Below, piece by piece: positions 1 to 4,605 of a stretch of 6,341 nt of DNA. Origin of the DNA: Methanomicrobiales archaeon (lineage in GTDB: Archaea; Halobacteriota; Syntropharchaeia; Alkanophagales; Methanospirareceae); the NCBI GenBank assembly GCA_003160755.1, contig QEXZ01000093.1, positions 1-6,341 of the forward strand, written 5' to 3'. Positions within the stretch are counted from its first letter, which is position 1; each line of letters begins with the position of its first letter. A program made the translations under genes and the position numbers. The notes beneath the pieces were generated by a model. It was not told where the DNA came from. It did no database searches and saw only the letters and a list, made by a program, of their open reading frames with translations.

Positions 1-137
1 GTCCTGCCGCAACCTCGATAGAACGTTTTATCAGTATTGTAAAGATGAGAAGCACAAATCACAGCAGGGAATATTTCCCATTACTCCATAGCGGGGATAA
101 ATTCAGGATATACACGAAAGAGGACCTGGAGCTATGA
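1..137 (+). CDS. KaiC/RecA-like ATPase, C-terminal fragment (5' end outside window)
   Basis: An open frame enters from the left edge (first full codon at position 3) and ends with TGA at 135-137, leaving 44 codons. The residues ERFISIVKMRSTNHSREY carry the C-terminal signature of single-domain KaiC/Rad55-like ATPases: a hydrophobic strand, then the K-M-R motif, then an H-S-R-E segment and a short final strand (GDKFRIY). The complete KaiC-like protein encoded at 410-1105 on the other strand has the parallel segment EIVKMRRVEHSREIKP, which supports the assignment. The P-loop and Walker B lie outside the window, so activity cannot be judged. The gene converges on the KaiC/MinD operon. Function is unknown; members of this family act as regulatory ATPases or signalling switches. 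It could instead be the last domain of a longer, two-domain KaiC protein. Confidence 0.72.
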   Translation, partial: PAATSIERFISIVKMRSTNHSREYFPLLHSGDKFRIYTKEDLEL

Positions 138-178
138 ATATATAGTCATCCCGAAAATTATAACCACAAGATTACATA

Positions 179-228
179 ACACTTTTTCTTTTTTACAAAA
201 AGAAAACCTGTGCTAAAAGAAAAAGTGT
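179..228 (+). terminator. Large AT-rich inverted repeat, probable transcription terminator
   Basis: Arms ACACTTTTTCTTTT (179-192) and AAAAGAAAAAGTGT (215-228) are perfectly complementary over 14 bases, with a 22-base loop. A competing nested hairpin uses the same left tract: TTTTCTTTTT (184-193), loop TAC, AAAAAGAAAA (197-206). The left arm is itself a T-rich tract on the plus strand, which is the usual archaeal termination signal. It sits 41 bases past the stop of the left-edge KaiC-like fragment and is the best terminator candidate for that gene. On the minus strand the right arm also reads as a T-rich tract. Confidence 0.55.
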
Positions 229-247
229 ACTTGTTTCTTTGGTAAAG

Positions 248-270
248 CTTTCTTTTTAAGAAAGGTTTTT
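248..270 (+). terminator. Stem-loop followed by T5, terminator-like
   Basis: CTTTCTT (248-254), loop TTT, AAGAAAG (258-264) form a 7-base stem, followed by G and TTTTT at 266-270. It is one of two diverged copies of a repeated element (241-268 and 306-334, both beginning GGTAA). The stem plus T-run resembles an intrinsic terminator for plus-strand transcription and could also act on the other strand. Confidence 0.45.
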
Positions 271-278
271 AGTCAAGG

Positions 279-297
279 TTTTTACCGAAGGTAAAAA
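279..297. terminator. 8-bp perfect hairpin, terminator-like
   Basis: TTTTTACC (279-286), loop GAA, GGTAAAAA (290-297) make a perfect 8-base stem with a 3-base loop. Because the stem is T-rich on one arm and A-rich on the other, either strand would carry a T-tract. It lies between the two copies of the GGTAA...hairpin repeat and is probably part of a bidirectional termination region. Confidence 0.4.
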
Positions 298-311
298 AGT
301 TGTTTGGTAAG

Positions 312-330
312 CTTTTCTTTCTAAGAAAAG
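312..330 (-). terminator. 8-bp perfect hairpin downstream of the KaiC/MinD operon
   Basis: CTTTTCTT (312-319), loop TCT, AAGAAAAG (323-330) form a perfect 8-base stem. Read on the minus strand it lies about 80 bases past the stop of the last operon gene and is followed by a T6 run (complement of 293-298). It is a reasonable terminator for the leftward operon. It is also the second copy of the element at 241-268. Confidence 0.42.
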
Positions 331-409
331 GTTTCTTGTGAAATCTCGTGGTTTATGTATTGCAATTTATTCCCGGAATGACTATAATATGCTTATGCCT
401 CTCCTCAGG

Positions 410-1105
410 TCAGGGAAGCTGGTCATAAGCATAAACATTAAGGCCGTTATTTGTGATGGAATAAGGTTTTATCTCCCGGGAATGTTCAACCCTGCGCATT
501 TTAACGATTTCAATCGCCATTGTAACCTTTTGTAAATTGTCTGATCGAACATGGCGCAGCACGATTGCCCCACCCGCTACATACTCGACCAGTCCAAATT
601 TTGAAGCATAAATATTACCTTTATCTGTTCCACTCATCAACACAATCGTTGCTCCATTCTTTCTGATTGCGCGGCAAAGATCAAAAATTTGTGTTTGTCG
701 TTCGGATTCATCATTAAACAACGCCTCTAATAGCGTGATCGGGTCTATGACAACCCTTTTGGGCTTAAAAGAATCAATAAGGGTGGGCAAATCACTCTGC
801 ACTTGTGTAAGTGTCGCTTTGATGTCAGAAGCATCGAGTCTAATGAGCACGAATTTATTTTCCTTGATGTATGGACGAAAATCCCAGCCCATATTCGCCG
901 CAGTTTGTGTTAGTTCCTCTTCACTCTCATCCAAACTGATGTAAACTGCTGATTCTCCTTTGATTAAACCAGTATAGGTAAATTGGAGTCCAAATATGGT
1001 TTTCCCTGTGCCAAAAGGACCCATAACAGCAATGGTTTCATTGGCGGGGAACCCCCCCCCCAGCATATCGTCTAATCCTTCGACCCCCGTGCTAATTCGT
1101 TCCAC
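410..1105 (-). CDS. KaiC/RecA-like ATPase (Rad55/FlaH type), intact P-loop
   Basis: This is a 231-residue single-domain RecA-fold protein of the KaiC/GvpD/Rad55 group. It opens with the family hallmark ISTGVEGLDDMLGGGFP (residues 4-20). The P-loop is GPFGTGKT (29-36, Lys35). An acidic DESEEE stretch follows the second strand (59-64), where KaiC proteins carry the catalytic acidic pair. Walker B is RVVIDP (117-122, Asp121), and the C-terminal KMR motif is at 202-204. ATP binding and hydrolysis are therefore likely. The start is GTG at 1105, chosen because GGAGAT lies 6 bases upstream and the family motif begins at residue 4; a nearby ATG at 1113 is out of frame. It is the last gene of the minus-strand operon, 16 bases after the preceding gene. 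Its target is unknown. Similarity in type to archaellum ArlH (FlaH), plus the nearby FlaI-type motor, makes motor regulation a reasonable guess. Codons 16-18 lie in a G10 run. Confidence 0.88.
   Translation of the reverse strand: MERISTGVEGLDDMLGGGFPANETIAVMGPFGTGKTIFGLQFTYTGLIKGESAVYISLDESEEELTQTAANMGWDFRPYIKENKFVLIRLDASDIKATLTQVQSDLPTLIDSFKPKRVVIDPITLLEALFNDESERQTQIFDLCRAIRKNGATIVLMSGTDKGNIYASKFGLVEYVAGGAIVLRHVRSDNLQKVTMAIEIVKMRRVEHSREIKPYSITNNGLNVYAYDQLP
1050..1061 (-). repeat. Ten-base G homopolymer inside a coding region
   Basis: On the coding (minus) strand ten G residues run without a break, covering the last base of a Leu codon and three GGG glycine codons of the KaiC-like gene. The run lies at residues 15-18, just before the P-loop. 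Mixed glycine codons would encode the same protein. A one-base slip would frameshift the protein before any catalytic motif. It is either a slippage site or an error-prone spot for sequencing. Confidence 0.8.
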
Positions 1106-1111
1106 TGTTTC

Positions 1112-1117
1112 ATCTCC
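1112..1117 (-). promoter_or_regulatory. Ribosome binding site deciding the GTG start at 1105
   Basis: GGAGAT on the minus strand ends 6 bases before GTG 1105. The only nearby ATG (1111-1113) overlaps this motif and is out of frame, so the GTG is the better start. Confidence 0.6.
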
Positions 1118-1121
1118 TATA

Positions 1122-1967
1122 TTATCTCCTTCCCATTATCATTTGTATATTAGAAACCTCAAAGCCGGCAGTAGGAGTAATCTTTGTTTCAAACTTTGCG
1201 ATATTGTCTGCCTCAAGCTGAGGAAGCAAGCCGCGGAATTTCGTAACGTACATCGTTCTCTGCCTTTGAGCTGCCCCTGTTTCATTCCATTCAAAGGCCA
1301 ATACACCATCAGCGCAGTCTGCAATTTCCTCCTGCCTGCCTGTCTCGAAGATATTCGCGGTGAGGAGTGCGTAAATGAGTCCATCCCATACCTTAGACGC
1401 TCTTTGCATCCCTTTCAGGAATGAGATCAAATCTTGCCACTTCATCATACCTGTGTACATCCTCATCAAATCTGTGAGTGAGTCCATTATTACAAGGTTA
1501 TTCGGAGCATTCTCAGTCAAAAAAGACATAAGAGAGGTTAATAAACTTCTCTCGCTACCCAGGTCCCGGAGAGATTCAAAAGTGACTTTTTCTTCGGGGA
1601 TAGAAACAAGAGAGGTTTTAAAATAGTCTTTAGAGAAATCTTCTATAATTAAGTTCTCCTTGATTGCTTCGTAATACTCAGGAGCAAAAGAGAGCGAAAT
1701 TTCGTTTAGTATGTCCGCTTTTGACCGTGTAAGCGAAATGTAGCATACCGAATCGGGGATAGAGATGCCGGGACCTTTTTCTGCTGCTGCCGGTATCTTT
1801 GTTTTCAACAGAGATAGCATTATTGCGGAAGTAAAAGCAAATTCTGTGCTACCCGCACCAACTTCACCGAGAAGCAGAACAAAAGAACCAGGGGGAAATC
1901 CACCTTTCATGACCATATCTACGGAATCTATCCCGGTTGACATTTTTTTAAAATCTATTTCAACCAC
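1122..1967 (-). CDS. KaiC-like protein with degenerate P-loop, probable pseudo-ATPase
   Basis: This 281-residue RecA-fold protein has the same plan as its neighbour: STGIDSVDMVMKGGFPPG (10-27), a P-loop strand, and a Walker B strand NLVIMDSLTD (157-166, Asp162). The P-loop reads GEVGAGST (34-41), so the invariant Lys is replaced by Ser40. The acidic switch seen as LDESEEE in the neighbour is LTRSKAD here (79-85). ATP hydrolysis is therefore unlikely; nucleotide binding or a scaffold role remains possible. From memory, haloarchaeal proteins annotated as HTR-like RecA-superfamily ATPases have similar lysine-less GEVGAG loops, and this may be a relative. The tail has none of the KMR/HSRE signature but keeps a comparable strand (VTKFRG). 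The GTG start overlaps the minD stop by 8 bases; an in-frame ATG at 1943 (273 residues) is a serious alternative. It lies in the middle of the MinD-KaiC operon. Confidence 0.82.
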   Translation of the reverse strand: MVEIDFKKMSTGIDSVDMVMKGGFPPGSFVLLLGEVGAGSTEFAFTSAIMLSLLKTKIPAAAEKGPGISIPDSVCYISLTRSKADILNEISLSFAPEYYEAIKENLIIEDFSKDYFKTSLVSIPEEKVTFESLRDLGSERSLLTSLMSFLTENAPNNLVIMDSLTDLMRMYTGMMKWQDLISFLKGMQRASKVWDGLIYALLTANIFETGRQEEIADCADGVLAFEWNETGAAQRQRTMYVTKFRGLLPQLEADNIAKFETKITPTAGFEVSNIQMIMGRR

Positions 1968-2739
1968 CTCCGTTTATTGTTCTAACCTGGTGCAGCCATT
2001 TTTGTAAGAAGTTCTGTTGTGGCCTCAGCGATTCATCAACCAGAACAGCCATTTTTAGAGATAGCCGATTTAAAGCCTTACTTGCAGGGGTTCTTGGCTT
2101 ATAGGTCACTACTGGTTCCTTTGCATCCATCGCTTTCAGCACTTTTCTATCATACGGGATTTCACCAAAGATTTCGATGCCTAAGGTTGTTCCAATCTCC
2201 TCACTTTTTACTCCATTTCTTCTTTGTTGGTTTATAATTACGCCGCCAATTTTCGACTGCATCATTTCAGCGGCAATTTTCAGTTTTAGTGCGTTAGATG
2301 TTGAAGAGATATCAGGTGTTACAACCAGGAGCGTCTCTTTCGCAGCCTTCAAAGGCAATAAGCTATACTTTGTCAGTCCCGTGGGACTATCAATTAAGAT
2401 AAAATCATAGTTTTGGAGTCGAGATATGGAATGATCCAACCTTTCCAAATCAGACCTTAAAAATCCCTGCAGTGAAGACCCGCAAGGAATTATATGCACA
2501 CCACCATCAGAGGACTTATAAATTGCCTCATGTATTTCCGCTTTACCACCAAGAACGTCATGCAGCGTGGTGGGTGTTTCTTTCAATCTAAAAAACAATT
2601 GTAGATTACCCAGCGCAATGTCGGCATCTACGATTAACGTGCTTTTGCCCAGACGAGCGAGTGCAACACCAAGGTTTGCGACAATAGTCGTTTTTCCTAC
2701 CCCACCTTTCCCGGAGACGATACTATATATTTCTGTCAT
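1960..2739 (-). CDS. minD: MinD/ParA-family ATPase
   Basis: This is a 259-residue SIMIBI-class ATPase of normal length for archaeal MinD. The deviant Walker A motif is KGGVGKTT (11-18), with the signature Lys11 and the phosphate-binding Lys16. DADIALGNL (38-46) carries the switch aspartate, and ILIDSPTGL (114-122) is the Walker B/switch II segment. The NQQRRNG stretch (170-176) matches the usual base-recognition region. The C-terminus (about 241-253) contains FLQKWLHQVR, a short amphipathic-looking helix with Phe, Leu and Trp on one face. That fits a MinD membrane-targeting tail, though this is inferred from pattern only. Such ATPases dimerise on ATP and position machinery at membranes. It is first in the minus-strand operon and divergent from the FlaI/FlaJ pair. 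The ATG at 2739 is chosen because an upstream ATG is stopped at once. No strong Shine-Dalgarno is seen, which fits a very short leader. A role in pilus placement rather than division is inferred from context. Confidence 0.88.
   Translation of the reverse strand: MTEIYSIVSGKGGVGKTTIVANLGVALARLGKSTLIVDADIALGNLQLFFRLKETPTTLHDVLGGKAEIHEAIYKSSDGGVHIIPCGSSLQGFLRSDLERLDHSISRLQNYDFILIDSPTGLTKYSLLPLKAAKETLLVVTPDISSTSNALKLKIAAEMMQSKIGGVIINQQRRNGVKSEEIGTTLGIEIFGEIPYDRKVLKAMDAKEPVVTYKPRTPASKALNRLSLKMAVLVDESLRPQQNFLQKWLHQVRTINGGG
1964..1971 (-). promoter_or_regulatory. Strong ribosome binding site embedded in the minD 3' end
   Basis: GGAGGTGG on the minus strand is a near-perfect archaeal Shine-Dalgarno sequence. 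It also encodes the last Gly codons of the MinD-like protein, and it contains the assigned GTG start (1967-1965), which leaves no spacer. The next in-frame ATG (1943) is 21 bases away, longer than usual. The true start of the downstream gene is therefore uncertain. Confidence 0.6.
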
Positions 2740-2764
2740 TGTTTTTAACCCATCCCTTTTTATA

Positions 2765-2776
2765 TTATATAAAAGG
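2765..2776 (-). promoter_or_regulatory. Candidate TATA box for the minD operon
   Basis: Read on the minus strand this copy is CCTTTTATATAA, and its centre is about 31 bases before the minD ATG at 2739. With the usual 25-30 base TATA-to-start distance, transcription would begin within a few bases of the ATG. That would give an almost leaderless message, consistent with the lack of a clear ribosome binding site. An inference from spacing only. Confidence 0.45.
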
Positions 2777-2836
2777 CATATATAAAAGGTGTTATATAAA
2801 AGTATGTATTATATAAAAGGTATTATACAAAAGGTG

Positions 2837-2870
2837 TTATATAAAAGGTATTGTACAAAAGGTATATAAA
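2837..2870 (+). promoter_or_regulatory. Candidate TATA elements for the FlaI/FlaJ operon
   Basis: The last plus-strand copies (TTATATAAAAGG at 2837-2848 and TATATAAA at 2863-2870) are preceded by AAAAGG, a plausible purine-rich BRE supplied by the previous repeat unit. Starts at roughly 2866-2895 would give a 5' leader of about 65-95 bases before the TTG at 2961. Which copy is used cannot be told from sequence. Confidence 0.4.
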
Positions 2871-2875
2871 GGGAT

Positions 2876-2938
2876 ATGAATATGATATACCTAAATACCG
2901 CTTCATTTAGTTTAGAAGGAGGGGAAAAGTTATTATAA
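2876..2938 (+). CDS. Possible 20-codon upstream ORF in the FlaI leader
   Basis: An ATG at 2876 opens a 20-codon frame (MNMIYLNTASFSLEGGEKLL) that ends with TAA at 2936-2938, 22 bases before the FlaI-like start. A weak AAAGGG precedes it by 2 bases only. It would be transcribed only if the upstream TATA copies are used. Inside it, GGAGGGG (2918-2924) looks like a strong ribosome binding site but has no start codon at a suitable distance. It could be a leader peptide or chance; I do not recognise it. Confidence 0.15.
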   Translation: MNMIYLNTASFSLEGGEKLL

Positions 2939-2943
2939 AGTAA

Positions 2944-2951
2944 GGGGGTGA
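2944..2951 (+). promoter_or_regulatory. Ribosome binding site deciding the TTG start at 2961
   Basis: GGGGGTGA has one mismatch to the archaeal consensus GGAGGTGA and ends 9 bases before TTG 2961. No ATG or GTG in the right frame lies nearby, so the TTG start is supported by this site. Confidence 0.6.
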
Positions 2952-2960
2952 AACGAACAC

Positions 2961-4604
2961 TTGGCTAATAAAGAAGGCACAGGAGATGAAGAAGGTGATT
3001 TGCTGCGAGTATTAGAACAGGATGCCGTTTTGGGGGAACTGCAGCAAAAGTTTGATGTAACTCAAGTTTTGGAGAGTAAAGTAGGGATAGGGGAGTATAA
3101 CTTGAAACCGCTTACCACTTTTGGAGGTGTCCGAGGGTATGAGGAAGTGGAAAGATACTGGGTAAAGGATCCATTTGCATTCGTTGTGATTTTATTCAAC
3201 GAAAAAGACAATGAGTATCTGCATTATGTTGTTGAACCGGCATTGACAGTGTTCGAGAGAGCGTTATTGGAGAAGATTTATGAGGACTTGAGGGATATAT
3301 TGATACTCGAAGAGATTCCTACGGAGGCAAGAAAGAGCGAGATATTGAGAGAGAAGACAAAAAATCTCATCGCGGGATACAAGATACCACTCGGACCCTA
3401 TTCGCTCGACAGAATCCTGTACTACACGGAGAGGAATTATATTGGGTTTGGCAGGATAGACGCATTGTTGAAAGACACGTTATTAGAAGATATCTCGTGT
3501 GATGGAGTAGATGTGCCCGTGTTTCTGTATCACAAAAAATATCAGAATATCAAGACAAATATAGTGATGGATGAGGAAGAATTAGATTTGTTTGTGACAT
3601 CGCTTGCCCAAAGATGTGGGAAACACATTTCAGGGGGGAGACCAATGGTGAGTGCAACAATGCCAGATGGGTCGAGATTGCAGGCGACGCTGGGGCGAGA
3701 GATTTCATCGAGGGGGAGTTCTTTTTCAATCAGGAAGTTTAGCGAAAATCCGTTCACACCTGTGGAGCTAATAAAATTTAAAACCTTTTCGCTGGATATG
3801 CTGGTATATCTGTGGATGGCGATAGAGAACAATCGAAGTCTGGTCTTTGCAGGAGGCACGGCAGCCGGGAAAACATCCTCATTAAATGCGGTGTCGCTAT
3901 TTATCCCGCCCATATCAAAGATTATAACGATAGAAGATACGAGGGAGTTGACATTATACCATGAAAACTGGATTGCCTCAGTCACAAGGGAACCGTTCAT
4001 CAAGGGGGAGGACACGGCAATTGACATGTTTGACCTTCTGCGTCAAGCATTGAGACAGAGGCCGGAATATATAATAGTGGGAGAGATAAGGGGTGCAGAG
4101 GCACTCACGCTATTTCAGGCGATGTCAACCGGGCATACCACGTATTCGACGATGCATGCAGGGAATGTACAGGAAGTTGTGAGTAGATTGGAGAACGAGC
4201 CGATAAATGTGCCAAGCGTTATGTTACAGGCGTTGGATATAGTAAGTGTTCAGGCGTTATTATATGTTGGTAAGGAGAGAGTCAGGAGGACATATATAAT
4301 AGTGGAGTTAACCGGGATAGACCCAACCACAGGAGATATTAGAATAAACGTGCTATTTAAATGGAATCCCGTAAATGATACTTTCGAGAAGATAGGGGAT
4401 TCAAATGTTTTGAGGGAGATTATGAAACAGCGTGGATGGACGATCACGGAATTGAATGCGGAGATGGAGAATAGGAAAAAGGTGCTTGAGTATTTAATTG
4501 AAAAAGATATACGGTATTACCTGGATATAGCAAGAGTAGTACAGATGTACTATCAGAATCCGGACAAGGTATTAAAAAACATTGCCGACGGGGTTTATAT
4601 ATAA
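2961..4604 (+). CDS. FlaI/ArlI-PilB/GspE-family type IV pilus motor ATPase
   Basis: This 547-residue protein is a full-length archaeal secretion ATPase, the cytoplasmic hexameric motor that drives assembly of archaella and type IV pili. An acidic, variable N-terminus (1-50) is followed by the conserved N-terminal domain: VERYWVKDPFAFV (63-75), EPALTVFER (92-100) and GFGRIDALLKDTLLEDISCD (162-181). The RecA-like core has Walker A GGTAAGKT (298-305, Lys304), an Asp box ITIEDTREL (322-330), Walker B YIIVGEIRG (370-378, Glu375) and a His box STGHTTYSTMHA (389-400). All catalytic residues expected for the family are present, so it should be active. The start is TTG with a good ribosome binding site. 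It is first in a plus-strand operon, with the platform-protein gene one base after its stop. Whether it serves an archaellum, an adhesion pilus or another filament cannot be settled, since no filament gene is in view. A pilus is favoured because the archaellum accessory genes are absent. Confidence 0.93.
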   Translation: MANKEGTGDEEGDLLRVLEQDAVLGELQQKFDVTQVLESKVGIGEYNLKPLTTFGGVRGYEEVERYWVKDPFAFVVILFNEKDNEYLHYVVEPALTVFERALLEKIYEDLRDILILEEIPTEARKSEILREKTKNLIAGYKIPLGPYSLDRILYYTERNYIGFGRIDALLKDTLLEDISCDGVDVPVFLYHKKYQNIKTNIVMDEEELDLFVTSLAQRCGKHISGGRPMVSATMPDGSRLQATLGREISSRGSSFSIRKFSENPFTPVELIKFKTFSLDMLVYLWMAIENNRSLVFAGGTAAGKTSSLNAVSLFIPPISKIITIEDTRELTLYHENWIASVTREPFIKGEDTAIDMFDLLRQALRQRPEYIIVGEIRGAEALTLFQAMSTGHTTYSTMHAGNVQEVVSRLENEPINVPSVMLQALDIVSVQALLYVGKERVRRTYIIVELTGIDPTTGDIRINVLFKWNPVNDTFEKIGDSNVLREIMKQRGWTITELNAEMENRKKVLEYLIEKDIRYYLDIARVVQMYYQNPDKVLKNIADGVYI

Positions 4605-4605
4605 T

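Larger units (their letters stand above)
241..334. repeat. Two diverged direct copies of a 28-29 base hairpin element
   Basis: Copies at 241-268 and 306-334 share the order GGTAA, a GCTTT-type pyrimidine arm, a three-base loop, an AAGAAA-type purine arm and GGTTT. They differ by several point changes and one base of length. The differences in the stems are compensated: CTTTCTT/AAGAAAG in one copy and CTTTTCTT/AAGAAAAG in the other. Pairing is therefore kept although the sequence has drifted, which points to selection on structure. The element may recur elsewhere in the genome as a terminator family; that cannot be seen from here. Confidence 0.5.
138..409. other. Convergent non-coding region with AT-rich hairpins
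   Basis: This is 272 bases between two converging stop codons (TGA at 135-137 on the plus strand and at 410-412 on the minus strand). I see no credible gene in it. A small plus-strand frame starting at 338 overlaps the minus-strand KaiC-like gene and has no family features. The stretch is strongly AT-rich and holds at least four stem-loops between 179 and 330, listed separately. The parts outside the hairpins (138-178 and 331-409) show nothing I can name. Confidence 0.7.
2765..2873. repeat. Array of about eight TATA-like 12-base motifs with ~14-base period
   Basis: Copies of TTATATAAAAGG or close variants begin at 2765, 2778, 2792, 2809, 2823, 2837, 2851 and 2863. Steps are 13, 14, 17, 14, 14, 14 and 12 bases. 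The copies at 2823 and 2851 carry a T-to-C change (TTATACAAAAGG, TTGTACAAAAGG), and the one at 2792 ends AAAAGT. The core resembles the archaeal TATA box on either strand (TTATATA forwards, TTTTATATA in reverse). The array fills the intergenic region between two divergent operons, so it probably controls one or both, through several TBP sites or as a regulator array. Confidence 0.72.

Noticed and set aside
338..535. 65-codon open frame on the plus strand near the convergent gap
   Set aside because: Most of it overlaps the 3' end of the KaiC-like gene on the other strand. It lacks a ribosome binding site and known motifs.
996..1424. 142-codon open frame on the plus strand
   Set aside because: It runs antisense across two KaiC-like genes and the junction between them, and has no recognisable domain.
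2765..2873. Possible CRISPR array
   Set aside because: Units are only 12 bases with 1-5 base gaps, so there is no room for spacers. The motif is TATA-like and in promoter position.
3542..4027. 161-codon open frame on the minus strand
   Set aside because: It lies wholly antisense to the FlaI-type ATPase across its conserved domains, has no family motif or ribosome binding site, and is explained as a shadow frame.
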